From assembly GCF_047344985.1 (NCBI RefSeq), contig NZ_CP178861.1, forward strand, positions 2,108,001 to 2,172,000: a DNA stretch of 64,000 nt, given 5' to 3'. A model generated the notes under the pieces. That model was not told where the DNA came from and did not search any database. It worked only from the letters and a program-made list of their open reading frames with translations. A program made the translations under genes and the position numbers. This DNA comes from Bdellovibrio sp047344985. Lineage in GTDB: Bacteria > Bdellovibrionota > Bdellovibrionia > Bdellovibrionales > Bdellovibrionaceae. Positions 23,182 through 32,312 of the stretch are shown in pieces; the stretch's first letter is position 1; the number at the start of each line of letters is the position of its first letter.

Positions 23182-24402
23182 ATGAGTTCAAATGAAATGA
23201 CAATGAACGATTTAGAAATTGATACAACCTCTCTCTCTGCAAAGGATCGTGCTGAGCTTGAAAAAGCACAACCCATGTGGAAGATGGTTTTAACTCAATT
23301 CGTTGAGCACAAACTGGCCGTTGTCGGCGCTGTGATCATTTCGATCTTTATGTTGGTTTCTATTTTCGCGGGCCAAATTCAAAGCATCACGGGGCTAGAT
23401 CCTGACGCACAAAACGTAGCAAATCGCTATTTGGCACCTATGACGACAGCACAAGTCGGCCAGGACGTGCGTGAAACAGATGTCGAAAAGTTCATCGTCG
23501 CTCATCCTGAAGTCGCAGACAAAGTTCAAAAAGCTCTGGTTGAAAAAGGCCTTGTGACTGTTGCGGAAGCCGATGCAATTTATGACCTGACAGCTCGCGA
23601 TATCAAAGAAGCCATCAGTGCTCTTCAGACTTTGAATATTCCTGAAGCTTCCAGCGTGATCTCCATGTTTAAAAACTTTGAAACTTTCCACTTGTTTGGA
23701 ACAGACGAACTAGGCCGTGACGTTTTCATCCGTCTTGTTTACGGAACTCGCGTTTCGATGGGTGTGGGAGTTCTTGTTGCTATTGCCTCTGCTTTGATCG
23801 GTTTATTGATCGGAAGTATCGCGGGATTTTATGGTGGAATTATTGACACCGTTCTTATGCGTGTAACAGATGCCCTTATATCCTTGCCAACCATTCCGGT
23901 TTTGATTGTGATGGCCGCGATTGATTTGACAAAAATTCCTTGGTTGAAAGCCATTGTCAGCACATCCAACGAAAGTATCTTTAAGATGGTCATCATCTTG
24001 TGTATCTTCTCTTGGATGACTGTGGCACGTCTTGTACGCGGAAGTATTCTTTCAATTCGCGAAAGAGAATTCGTTTTAGCAGCTCGCACCTTGGGCGCTA
24101 AAGACAGCACGATCATTGTTCGCCACATGTTTCCGAACGTGATTGCGCCGATGTTGGTGTCGATCACTTTGGGCGTCGGTGAGTCTATTTTGTTTGAAGC
24201 GGCTTTAAGTTTCTTGGGTCTTGGTATTATGCCTCCGACACCGAGCTGGGGAAACATGCTTAACAACGCGCAAGAGTTGATTTATCAAGCTCCGTTCTTA
24301 GCCATTCTTCCTGGTGTTTTGATTTTGTTGACGACAATCAGCTTTAACTACTTGGGTGATGGTCTTCAAGACGCTATTGACCCGAAAGCGATCCGCCGCT
24401 AA
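23182..24402 (+). CDS. oppC: Oligopeptide ABC transporter permease OppC with a periplasmic insertion
   Basis: 406 residues from ATG 23182 (AGAGGGTGCGT before it). The N-terminal helix (LAVVGAVIISIFMLVSIFAG), FGTDELGRDVFIRLVYGTR, the coupling loop VLAARTLGAKD and the ending YLGDGLQDAIDPK identify OppC/DppC. Ordinary family members are about 300 residues. Here about 80 extra residues (roughly 87-168) separate NRYLAP from LFGTDELGRD, on the periplasmic side after helix 1. The gene overlaps the convergent solute-binding protein gene by 29 bases. Confidence 0.93.
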   Translation: MSSNEMTMNDLEIDTTSLSAKDRAELEKAQPMWKMVLTQFVEHKLAVVGAVIISIFMLVSIFAGQIQSITGLDPDAQNVANRYLAPMTTAQVGQDVRETDVEKFIVAHPEVADKVQKALVEKGLVTVAEADAIYDLTARDIKEAISALQTLNIPEASSVISMFKNFETFHLFGTDELGRDVFIRLVYGTRVSMGVGVLVAIASALIGLLIGSIAGFYGGIIDTVLMRVTDALISLPTIPVLIVMAAIDLTKIPWLKAIVSTSNESIFKMVIILCIFSWMTVARLVRGSILSIREREFVLAARTLGAKDSTIIVRHMFPNVIAPMLVSITLGVGESILFEAALSFLGLGIMPPTPSWGNMLNNAQELIYQAPFLAILPGVLILLTTISFNYLGDGLQDAIDPKAIRR

Positions 24403-25297
24403 CCACTGTGTTCCACGGTCCTTGGGCTCTGCGATGATAAAAATCCTCCAGGGCCTTGCGGTTTCTTTTCACGGTCTCAACATCCAACCACGACTCCACC
24501 GCATTTTGATATTCTTTGCTATTGGCGGCTTTTTGCAAAGCTTGATCCACTTGTGTGATCACCTTCTTACCCCACTCATTTTTCGTGCATGCAAAGTAAA
24601 GAACCGTTGATGGATAAACTTCTTTTAAAGGTTTATAAAAGAGCGGTTTTTCCGGATAGACTGTCTCGTTAAAGTCGCGCACGACAGGTTCGTATTCAAT
24701 CGTGTAATCATAGCGTCCCTTGTGCACCATCTTAAGAAGCGACATATAGCCTTCGCTGGTTCTCAATTGATGAATTCCCGGGTTGGTTTTTGATTTTTGT
24801 TTCACCATTAAATCAATGGCCGGACCGTAAGATCTATTTTCCGTAAAAATGGCCGAGAGATTTTTCTTTTCTAATAGATCTTTCAACGAAGGATGATCGG
24901 AAGTTTCAGAGTAGAGATCTGCCTTCGAAGTGACGAAGACATATTCATGTGGCACCTGAAAACCAAGAGCCGTGAAGTACGCCCATTTCTCTCGCTCGGG
25001 AGTTATTAAGGCTGAGCCTGAGCAGATATTTTTATTTAATTTCCAAAGCTCCACCGCGCGCGGCATATCGGCATAGACATCGCTGAACTGATAATTTGGA
25101 AGGTGTTCCGCAATCACCTTTTTAAGGCGATCCATACGACCTTCGCCTTTTTGCGGACCATTCAAAATATAATAAGGCGACCAGTCAGCGACCGCCCAAG
25201 GGATCGTCATTTTCGCTTCTTTTTTCACGAAAAGATCCTGGGCTCTGACGAGATTCACGACAAACAAAGTAACGATAAGAAGACTCCAAACTTTCAT
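24374..25297 (-). CDS. Periplasmic solute-binding family 3-like protein (TIGR02285 type)
   Basis: 307 residues with a signal peptide (KVWSLLIVTLFVVNLVRAQD). WAVADWSPYYILNGPQKGEG, then RLKKVIAEHLPNYQF and NICSGSALITPEREKWAYF match the amino-acid-binding-like proteins that lack a cognate permease. SEGYMSLLKMVHKGRYDYTI is the second-lobe motif. It may sense or bind a small periplasmic ligand. It stands alone, converging with oppC. Confidence 0.75.
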   Translation of the reverse strand: MKVWSLLIVTLFVVNLVRAQDLFVKKEAKMTIPWAVADWSPYYILNGPQKGEGRMDRLKKVIAEHLPNYQFSDVYADMPRAVELWKLNKNICSGSALITPEREKWAYFTALGFQVPHEYVFVTSKADLYSETSDHPSLKDLLEKKNLSAIFTENRSYGPAIDLMVKQKSKTNPGIHQLRTSEGYMSLLKMVHKGRYDYTIEYEPVVRDFNETVYPEKPLFYKPLKEVYPSTVLYFACTKNEWGKKVITQVDQALQKAANSKEYQNAVESWLDVETVKRNRKALEDFYHRRAQGPWNTVVSGGSLSGQ

Positions 25298-25485
25298 CTG
25301 TGGCCTCTTTCGTTACTTAATTTACTCCGCTTTTGAGTTCTCTCCATTATGTTATTTGCAAGGACGCCGGCGGCAAAAGTCTGTCCATCTATGTAAAAAA
25401 CACCTGTTCCTTAGCAATGAAAGGTCCTTGATTCGCATTAAACACGGCACGGATCTTGTTATATGGAGGTCGAACGGGGTTTCAC

Positions 25486-25968
25486 ATGAAAACGATACTT
25501 TCATTTTTTGCAACGATCTTATTTACTGCGAATGCCTTTACTCAGACATCGGCGGAGTTGACTTGCCGTGCACAAGCTAAAGAAATGGCGATGCAGACTT
25601 ATTCTTCCTGCATCACCGAAGCTCGTAATAACCAAGTCGAAGAAATCCGAAAAAACTATCAAAAGGAACTTTCGGACCTTAAAGCGAAGTACGACAAAGA
25701 GCTCAAAAAAATGAACACAGGCGCTTCTAAAAAGGCCTCTAAACACGCTGTAGCGCCAACAGTTAAAGAGGTTCAGGCTCCGCGACCAGTTAAAGGTATT
25801 GCGAAAGAGCTGCCAGGAAAAGCCCCTGTGACGTCAGAAGCCGCTCCAGTACAAACTGTCTCAGAAGGAACCAAGGTCGTTGCAGTAGGGTCTGAGGAAG
25901 CCTCGGGACTTGAAAAAGAGGCTGCCGATGCTGACCAAGTCGAAATTATCGAGATGCCGACTGAATAA
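25486..25968 (+). CDS. Secreted coiled-coil protein of unknown function
   Basis: 160 residues from ATG 25486 with a signal peptide (MKTILSFFATILFTANAFTQ). The mature part begins with two cysteines (LTCRAQAKEMAMQTYSSCIT), then a coiled coil (VEEIRKNYQKELSDLKAKYD) and a Pro/Ala/Glu-rich tail ending EIIEMPTE. The frame is open from 25456, but GGAGGTCGAACGGGG and the signal peptide support 25486. It precedes tatA by 85 bases. No family recognised. Confidence 0.65.
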   Translation: MKTILSFFATILFTANAFTQTSAELTCRAQAKEMAMQTYSSCITEARNNQVEEIRKNYQKELSDLKAKYDKELKKMNTGASKKASKHAVAPTVKEVQAPRPVKGIAKELPGKAPVTSEAAPVQTVSEGTKVVAVGSEEASGLEKEAADADQVEIIEMPTE

Positions 25969-26053
25969 CCCGCATTAAATCCCAGCCTTCTCGTTGATTT
26001 TCCTCCCAGACAGGTCTAAAAAGTGTAGACTTAAAGAATCTGGGAGGAACCCC

Positions 26054-26296
26054 ATGGGTGAGTTTAGCCTAACGCATATTTTACTTCTTGCTATCATCGC
26101 TTTGATCTTTTTTGGTCCAAGCCGTCTACCACAATTGGGTCAAGGTTTGGGTAAAGCCATCCGCGGCTTCAAACAAGGTTTGAACGAAATCGACGTAGAT
26201 CCAAAAGACATTCAAGACAACCGTCAGCAAGTAAGCCATCAGCAACAACAGCAACAAACTGTGAGCCAAAAGCAAAACGAAACTCAACGTTCGTAA
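26054..26296 (+). CDS. tatA: Twin-arginine translocase subunit TatA
   Basis: 80 residues from ATG 26054, placed by GGGAGGAACCCC. A short N-terminal helix (THILLLAIIALIFF) is followed by the invariant FGPSRLPQLGQGLGKAIRGF hinge and amphipathic helix, then a Gln-rich tail. It forms the pore-forming part of the Tat system exporting folded proteins. No tatB or tatC lies nearby. Confidence 0.93.
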   Translation: MGEFSLTHILLLAIIALIFFGPSRLPQLGQGLGKAIRGFKQGLNEIDVDPKDIQDNRQQVSHQQQQQQTVSQKQNETQRS

Positions 26297-26345
26297 TTAG
26301 ATCTTTCTGCCTTCGTGGAATTAGAGTTACACTTAACTTAACACC

Positions 26346-27374
26346 ATGAAGGCATTTCTTTTTTATTCTCGTTATTCACTGCCCTACTTTTTCGCGGTTC
26401 TCGCCGTGATTGGTGCTGCTTTGGGAGGTCCTTGGACTTTCTTAGGTGCTGCGGGTGTTTTTGTTTTTCATCCTCTGATCGACAATCTTCTTCTTAAAAA
26501 TAAAAAAGTGCCTGATCAAAGACCGGCCTCTTTGTGGTCGTTGGTTTTGCTGATTTCTGCTTTACCGTTTTTATGTGTGTTTGGTTTTGTCGGAATACTT
26601 AGTTCTTTGAAAGCTTCTTCTTATGAACTCGTGGGTCTTATGCTTTCTTTTGGAACGATCATGGGACTTTTGGGAATCAATACCGCTCACGAACTTGTTC
26701 ATCGTAAAGAAAAAGAATTGCAGCAATTAGGTTTCGGACTTCTTTCTTTGGTGAACTTTTCCCACTACGGAGTTGAGCACGTTTTTGGACACCATAAGAA
26801 CGTCGGCACTCTGGAGGATCCGGCCACGGCCCGCAGGAATGAATGGATTTATTTTTATTTTGTACGGTCTTATTTCAAAGGTCTTTGGGAAAGTTTTTTT
26901 ATTGAGCATCGCCGTCTTCGCCAAAAAGGTTTTTGGCATGTTTTTAAAAATCGCATTGTAGGCTGGGGGCTTCTGCAGATCTTCATCACCCTTTCGATCT
27001 ATGCTCTTTACGAAACGCAGGCTTTGTTTTTCTGGGTTGGCCAAAGCCTTGTTGCGATCCTGCTTTTACAAACAGTTGACTACATTGAGCACTATGGACT
27101 TGTGCGCAGGAAGAATTCTGATGGTCTTTATGAAGGCGTGAAAGCAAAACATTCGTGGGACAGCTACCAGGCTTTTACAAATTATGCCTTAATCAATTTA
27201 GGTTATCATTCGCATCATCACTTAAAAGCGACGCTGCCTTTTACGGAATTGCATGAACAAGACGAAGCTATGAAATTGCCTTACGGTTACTCCGTGATGG
27301 CGCTTATGGCTTTCGTACCGCCACTTTATTTTATCGTGATGAATCCACGACTGCCCCAAGAGAATCTGAAATAA
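26346..27374 (+). CDS. AlkB-like membrane alkane/fatty acid hydroxylase
   Basis: 342 residues with about six hydrophobic helices. The di-iron histidine boxes of AlkB are all present: NTAHELVHRK, EHVFGHHKNVG, and NLGYHSHHH near residue 285, plus the family-specific DPATARR after the second box. It inserts oxygen in alkyl chains; rubredoxin partners are not in the window. Its end overlaps the convergent phosphodiesterase gene by 44 bases. Confidence 0.85.
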   Translation: MKAFLFYSRYSLPYFFAVLAVIGAALGGPWTFLGAAGVFVFHPLIDNLLLKNKKVPDQRPASLWSLVLLISALPFLCVFGFVGILSSLKASSYELVGLMLSFGTIMGLLGINTAHELVHRKEKELQQLGFGLLSLVNFSHYGVEHVFGHHKNVGTLEDPATARRNEWIYFYFVRSYFKGLWESFFIEHRRLRQKGFWHVFKNRIVGWGLLQIFITLSIYALYETQALFFWVGQSLVAILLLQTVDYIEHYGLVRRKNSDGLYEGVKAKHSWDSYQAFTNYALINLGYHSHHHLKATLPFTELHEQDEAMKLPYGYSVMALMAFVPPLYFIVMNPRLPQENLK

Positions 27375-28131
27375 TACTTAAGGCCCCTGCATCTAAATAT
27401 TGTTTTGCAAGGTCAGCATCGTTCACGGTCCACAGAGACACAGGAATTTTTCTGTTTTTCCATTTTTGCAGCGATTTGATATCGACATAGTGGTAGTCCA
27501 AATGCAACACGTGGACTTTTACATACGGAGCCAACCACATCTGACGAAGATAGATTTTATTTTCAGGTTCTTCTTCCAAAGTGGCTAAAAGAGCGCGCGG
27601 CACCTGAGGTAAATGACGACTCAGTCTCCACAAGGAAAGAGGATTAAAGCTTGAAAACAAAATGCGTTTTTCGGCTTCGTGTTTTTTGATAACGGCAGAC
27701 ACTTTTTCTTCCAAGCGCCCATCAAAGATTGAATTCGTTTTTAGCTCGACATTGAGATATTTTGGAATATCGGCAGATAAAAGAACTTCTTCAAGTGTCG
27801 GTGCCTTGGCCCACTCTCGCAGTTCAGCAGCTGTGCATTCACTGACGAACTTCCCTCGCCCCGCAAGACGCTTTAAATCAGCATCATGGAAAACCACAGG
27901 CACTAGATCTTTGGAAAGACGAACATCCATCTCTACCATTTTAAGACCACGCGCTTTCGCAGCTTCAAAAGAAGCCATCGTGTTTTCCTGCGCTCCGCCC
28001 TTCCAGTAGCCGCGGTGTCCTTGATAGCTTGGAGGCATTAAAGCTCCTTGCGGCCATGGCAATGATCTCCAGGTAAAATGGCGATAAATTAAAAACGCAG
28101 CGATGATTAAGACAACGACAAGAAAAAACAT
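27331..28131 (-). CDS. Glycerophosphodiester phosphodiesterase family protein
   Basis: 266 residues with an N-terminal membrane anchor (FFLVVVLIIAAFLIYRHF). The GDPD motifs are GHRGYWKGGAQENTMASFEA, MVEMDVRLSKDLVPVVFHD, and LNVELK, giving the catalytic His pair and metal-binding Glu/Asp. It hydrolyses glycerophosphodiesters to glycerol-3-phosphate and an alcohol, probably on the outer face of the inner membrane. Its start overlaps the stop of the AsmA-like gene (TAATG). Confidence 0.9.
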   Translation of the reverse strand: MFFLVVVLIIAAFLIYRHFTWRSLPWPQGALMPPSYQGHRGYWKGGAQENTMASFEAAKARGLKMVEMDVRLSKDLVPVVFHDADLKRLAGRGKFVSECTAAELREWAKAPTLEEVLLSADIPKYLNVELKTNSIFDGRLEEKVSAVIKKHEAEKRILFSSFNPLSLWRLSRHLPQVPRALLATLEEEPENKIYLRQMWLAPYVKVHVLHLDYHYVDIKSLQKWKNRKIPVSLWTVNDADLAKQYLDAGALSIISDSLGAVVDSSR

Positions 28132-30107
28132 TATTTCCTCATTGTTTTGGCAGAGTCTTCAGTGAACTGAGGATTTTCACGATCCCCATCAATGAACCAC
28201 TTTCTATGGACCTTACCTTCTTTGGCAAGCACACTGCCCTTGAGGTCCCCGTCTTCATTCCAAGAACCATCGGTTAACAAACGTCCCGTTTTTCCGACTT
28301 GTCCTTGGAAGTTTTTCCAGGAAAGTTCTTGGGATTTTTTTAAATGAAACTGACCTGTCAGAGCGTTGAGAGTTAACTTTCCACCATTCCACCAAACAGG
28401 TTCTGTCACTTGTTTTAAAACATCGGCTCCCGGTGATCCTGGAGTCACGACCAAGGATTTCACTTGCGTGTTAAGAACAACTTCACCTTGAGCCCAATCG
28501 ACGGACGCTTTTGTTTTTTCAAAGCTTAATCCTTCAACATTCATGCTATCAACACGAAGAAGACCTTTTAGATAGGACATCTGACCTTTTTTAATTTTGA
28601 CATCACCATCAAGACTCAAAAGTCCGATATCCCCGCCATTTGTCATCAACTTTTGCACCGCCGGATCCAGCACGACTTCCTCAACACGAGTTTTTACTTC
28701 GATGTCCTGGAAATCCCGGTCGGCTTTCATTTTCACGTCACCGATGAAGGTTCCGGCTCTGGGTTCGACACGTTTGATGTGAAAATTCCAATCATTGTCT
28801 TGCAGATCAATGTCTCCAACCATGTGCTCGATGACTTGCACCTCTCGCTGGCCTTTGTTTGAAAAAACAAATTGCAGACCTGAATGCTCACCTGTCATTT
28901 TCATTTTTTGATCTGAAACAATTTCGGCTCGTCCGGTAAAGACACCGAGTTCGCCTAACATGCTCGTGTTTTTCGGACGGTTTAACAGAACCAATAACTT
29001 TCCGATATCGAGCTTTTTTACATCGACAACAATAGGAGAATAGCGAAGGGGCTCTACCGAAGAGATATCGATACGATCCACCCGCATCTCTCCTAAATCG
29101 CCCTCGAGACGCATATCACGAACTTCAATCGGAGACGTGCGCACTTTATCTAACGGAGCCACCAGGCGCGCTTTAGAGGAAATCCATACTTGGCGGCCGT
29201 TAAGATCTTTGGATGCCAAGCCGTACTTTTGCATGATCGTCAGAATCTGACTTAGAGGAATGTGTTTTAAATCTGTTTCAATCGCCAGCAACTGTTCGTC
29301 TATGGTGTAGTTGGCAATAATACTGTAATGACCTTCGCGCCAGTTTCCGAAAAAGTGAGATTGAATTGTGGCTTCAGGTGATTCTTTATATTGAACGTAG
29401 AGATTAGCGTGAGAAAGATAATCTCCAACTTGAGCGTCTTTAAGAAGATGCGTTTTGGCGGTGACCTCAATCACTTTGGGTTCAAAAGATTTTACTTTGG
29501 CTACGAAATTTAAAAGTTCGGAGTGATATTGAGGGTATTTTTCAGAAGAAATTTCCAATTTCTGCACGCGAATGCCGCGCACATCGTTTTGATATTTTTG
29601 TGATTGCTCTGAGGGAGACAGTGTTACCAAGGGAGCCGGTTTGTTGTCCGCTTTTTTTTCTTCTTCTTTGGCATCGCAATTTTTAAAATCTTCACGCAGA
29701 ACAAGTTTGACGTTGTTCGCTTCGATATTCTGAACAGGCGTTCCTCCACGAAGTGCGTTTAAGATAGAAATCGGCAAACGCAACTCATCCACTTCCAGAA
29801 CGGGAGCTGCCCAACATTTTTGGGAAGACTCCATGCGCACTTGAGAAATGATCACGGCAAAACGAGGCAAAATGCCGTCACTCATACTGAACTGCGCGGA
29901 AGCAAAATTAACTTTAACGTCTTTATGAATGTGGCTTGCCGCTTTTTCAATCTGAGCAAAAACTCGCGCAGGAGATAAAAGAGATTTCGCCGTGTACCCC
30001 AAAAAGAACGACAAGATAAGACCGGAAAGGAGAATCACCATTCCCGGTTGTTCTGCAATAAGATGTTTATCTGAAGATGCTGATGATGAGCGTTTGCGCG
30101 AGTCCAT
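28131..30107 (-). CDS. AsmA/DUF748-like membrane-anchored protein
   Basis: 658 residues: one N-terminal helix (MVILLSGLILSFFLGYTAKS) and a long periplasmic beta-rich region with repeated amphipathic strands (VDELRLPISILNALRGGTPV, NIEANNVKLVLR, MKMTGEHSGLQFVF, WWNGGKLTLNALTGQFHLKK). This is typical of AsmA-superfamily proteins, which span the periplasm and carry phospholipids or tether envelopes. A charged linker (EEEKKADNKPAP) interrupts the first repeat. Assignment is by pattern only. Confidence 0.65.
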   Translation of the reverse strand: MDSRKRSSSASSDKHLIAEQPGMVILLSGLILSFFLGYTAKSLLSPARVFAQIEKAASHIHKDVKVNFASAQFSMSDGILPRFAVIISQVRMESSQKCWAAPVLEVDELRLPISILNALRGGTPVQNIEANNVKLVLREDFKNCDAKEEEKKADNKPAPLVTLSPSEQSQKYQNDVRGIRVQKLEISSEKYPQYHSELLNFVAKVKSFEPKVIEVTAKTHLLKDAQVGDYLSHANLYVQYKESPEATIQSHFFGNWREGHYSIIANYTIDEQLLAIETDLKHIPLSQILTIMQKYGLASKDLNGRQVWISSKARLVAPLDKVRTSPIEVRDMRLEGDLGEMRVDRIDISSVEPLRYSPIVVDVKKLDIGKLLVLLNRPKNTSMLGELGVFTGRAEIVSDQKMKMTGEHSGLQFVFSNKGQREVQVIEHMVGDIDLQDNDWNFHIKRVEPRAGTFIGDVKMKADRDFQDIEVKTRVEEVVLDPAVQKLMTNGGDIGLLSLDGDVKIKKGQMSYLKGLLRVDSMNVEGLSFEKTKASVDWAQGEVVLNTQVKSLVVTPGSPGADVLKQVTEPVWWNGGKLTLNALTGQFHLKKSQELSWKNFQGQVGKTGRLLTDGSWNEDGDLKGSVLAKEGKVHRKWFIDGDRENPQFTEDSAKTMRK

Positions 30108-30160
30108 GGTTTATTGTCACAGGTCTCACCATGGACCGACAATGTCTTTTCAAAGAAAAA

Positions 30161-30649
30161 TTATTTATATCCGAAAGAAAGAATTTCGAACTCTTTATCA
30201 CCTTTGGGGCTTTGCACTGTAACTGTGTCGCCCTCTTTTTTGCCGATCAAGGCACGGGCTAAAGGAGAAAGGATTGAAATCATACCTTGTTTCACGTCAG
30301 ATTCGTCAACGCCCACGATCTGGTAGTTGAATTCCTCTTCTGATTCTGTGTCCACGATTTTCACATAGGCACCGAAAACAACGCGATCTGCTTTAATCGC
30401 TGATGTATCGACAACCTCAGCGCCGGCAAGTTTGCCTTGAATTTCAGCAATTCTTCCTTCGATCATAGCTTGACGCTCTTTTGCAGATTCATATTCAGCA
30501 TTTTCAGAAATATCACCTTGAGCGCGTGCTTCTTCGATCGCACGAATGACAGACGGTCTTTCTTCTAACAATAGCTTCTTAAGCTCTGCTTCAAGCATCG
30601 CTTTTCCGCGAATTGTCATAGGAAGTTTATCAGTTGTAGGATTAGCCAT
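30161..30649 (-). CDS. greA: Transcript cleavage/elongation factor GreA-like
   Basis: 162 residues. An N-terminal antiparallel coiled coil ends in the acidic tip (EEARAQGDISENAEYESAKE) that enters the RNA polymerase secondary channel; the C-terminal FKBP-like domain (QIVGVDESDVKQGMISILSP, GKKEGDTVTVQSPKG) follows. It rescues backtracked polymerase by promoting transcript cleavage. GreA and GreB are hard to separate by eye; length and DISENAEY fit GreA. Confidence 0.9.
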   Translation of the reverse strand: MANPTTDKLPMTIRGKAMLEAELKKLLLEERPSVIRAIEEARAQGDISENAEYESAKERQAMIEGRIAEIQGKLAGAEVVDTSAIKADRVVFGAYVKIVDTESEEEFNYQIVGVDESDVKQGMISILSPLARALIGKKEGDTVTVQSPKGDKEFEILSFGYK

Positions 30650-30777
30650 TTCAGCTCCGTTGTTAGAAGGACACCTGTTTTACAGGATTATCCCCCAGTT
30701 ATCAATGAGATGTAACGCACCGCACTTTAGACTAGTACGGCGTACCTTTTTGCATTGCGCGGCATTACAATTCAGAT

Positions 30778-31035
30778 ATGGGCCCAAAGAAGAAAACCGA
30801 AATTATCTGTCGCTGTAATAACATCAGCCGCGAAACCATTGAGGAAGCGATCCGCAATGGGGCCCACACTTTAAATGAAATCTTCGACACAACCAGCGCA
30901 GGCGTTGGCCCCTGTGGGGGTTCTTGCCGCCGGAAGCTGGGTCCACTTTTGGAGTATTATCTTAAGCATGGAGAATTTCCGGAGAAGATTGTTGAAGATA
31001 TGACGGGGAAAGAACCTAAGAAAGCCGGTAGTTAA
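30778..31035 (+). CDS. Bfd-like [2Fe-2S] protein with unusual cysteine spacing
   Basis: 85 residues. IICRCNNISRETIEEAIRNG and then GVGPCGGSCRRKLGPLLEYY follow the bacterioferritin-associated ferredoxin (Bfd) fold. The first pair is CxC as expected, but the second is CGGSC, one residue longer than the normal CxxC. Bfd domains hold a [2Fe-2S] cluster and pass electrons for iron release or repair. It converges on another Bfd-containing gene; the two overlap by 20 bases. Confidence 0.75.
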   Translation: MGPKKKTEIICRCNNISRETIEEAIRNGAHTLNEIFDTTSAGVGPCGGSCRRKLGPLLEYYLKHGEFPEKIVEDMTGKEPKKAGS

Positions 31036-31441
31036 TAATTTTTTGCACGTTAGGACGACAAGTTCCGCAGGCCGTGCTGGCGGAAGTTTGTCGAGTCACG
31101 ACTTCGGGAGTGTGAGCTCCGGCGATGATGGCTTGATCGACTGTGTGAGTTGGAATTGTTCGGCAGTGACAAAGTTCTTCTTCATCATAAGGAAATGCCC
31201 ACTCGCCTCGCAGTTTTAAAATCATTTCTTTAATCAAAAGACTGGAATGATCGTGCCCTTGTGGCAAAGACCACTTTCTAAGATCCGGACCGAACTCTTT
31301 TCGCAGATCTTGCATTGTTTGGAGAAACGTTGAGCATCCCAGAAATGACACCTTCTTTAAGGCTCCCGGAGATTTTGGGTCCTCCCCTTCGCATTCCACT
31401 TCAATATAGTCTCGTCCCTCAAGTTCCACTTTGATCTTCAT
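31016..31441 (-). CDS. Two-domain protein with C-terminal Bfd-like [2Fe-2S] domain
   Basis: 141 residues from ATG 31441; the frame continues to a TTG at 31480, but the ATG gives a clean beta-strand start (MKIKVELEGRDYIEVECEGE). Residues 1-80 are an unassigned domain with one cysteine (VSFLGCSTFLQTM). The C-terminal part, ELCHCRTIPTHTVDQAIIAG then TACGTCRPNVQKII, is a Bfd fold with normal CxC and CxxC ligands. It lies tail-to-tail with a second Bfd-like gene. Confidence 0.75.
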   Translation of the reverse strand: MKIKVELEGRDYIEVECEGEDPKSPGALKKVSFLGCSTFLQTMQDLRKEFGPDLRKWSLPQGHDHSSLLIKEMILKLRGEWAFPYDEEELCHCRTIPTHTVDQAIIAGAHTPEVVTRQTSASTACGTCRPNVQKIINYRLS

Positions 31442-31552
31442 ATTGAGTCTTATTTTAGGACAAAGGACCTTTATGACCAAGGCCAGTTATTGTTATTAAT
31501 CAATCGAACCTAGGTCTTGAAAATCAATTTCGGAAATCAGAGAATAAGGAAT

Positions 31553-32311
31553 ATGGCTCCAGCTGTTTCGCGAGTAGAACTCGTTCCTATCTTTGAAGAC
31601 AATTATGTCTTTGTCCTCGTGGATGAAGGCAAAAAGGAAGCCTTGGTTGTCGACCCGGGAGAAGCCAAAGCCGTTGCGTCCTATTTGCAACGTGAAGGTT
31701 TATCCCTAAAAGGAATTTTGCTAACACATCATCACAGCGATCATGTCGGTGGAGTGAAAGAGTTAAAGAGTTCTTTTTCTGCGCCTGTCTTTGCTCCACA
31801 GAAGAACAAAAACCAAATTTCTTATGCCGATCAATTCGTCAAGGAAGGCGATGAAATTTCTGTCGGCGGTTTTTCGTTTTCCGTGATGGAACTTCCGGGA
31901 CACACTCTGGGACATGTTGCTTATTGGAATCAAACTAAGAAATGGCTTTTTTCCGGCGATGTTTTATTTGGACTCGGTTGCGGACGTCTTTTTGAAGGGA
32001 CCTATGAGCAAATGTATCAAAGCCTGCAAAGAATTAAATCTCTTCCTTCAGAGACTTTGGTTTATTGCACGCACGAGTACACCGAGACGAATTTGCATTT
32101 TTGTAAAATGCTGAGCAATCTGGATGATTCCCCGATCACAGGAGATGACGAAGGCCTTGCGCTTTATGAAAACGAGCTGACCAACCGCCGCAGTCTTAAT
32201 CTTCCCAGCGTGCCTTTAAAACTTTTTATTGAAAAAAAGGTGAATCCTTTTTTACTCGCCCGAAACGTGCAGCAGTTCACGTATCTGCGCGAGCTTCGCA
32301 ACAAACAGTAG
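31553..32311 (+). CDS. gloB: Hydroxyacylglutathione hydrolase-type glyoxalase II
   Basis: 252 residues from ATG 31553, placed by AATAAGGAAT. The glyoxalase II metal motif THHHSDHVGG, the PGHTLGH motif, FSGDVLFGLGCGRLFEG and YCTHEYTETNLHFC are in the expected order, with a helical C-terminal substrate-binding domain. It hydrolyses S-lactoylglutathione to D-lactate and glutathione in methylglyoxal detoxification, if glutathione is present in this host. Confidence 0.9.
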   Translation: MAPAVSRVELVPIFEDNYVFVLVDEGKKEALVVDPGEAKAVASYLQREGLSLKGILLTHHHSDHVGGVKELKSSFSAPVFAPQKNKNQISYADQFVKEGDEISVGGFSFSVMELPGHTLGHVAYWNQTKKWLFSGDVLFGLGCGRLFEGTYEQMYQSLQRIKSLPSETLVYCTHEYTETNLHFCKMLSNLDDSPITGDDEGLALYENELTNRRSLNLPSVPLKLFIEKKVNPFLLARNVQQFTYLRELRNKQ

Positions 32312-32312
32312 A

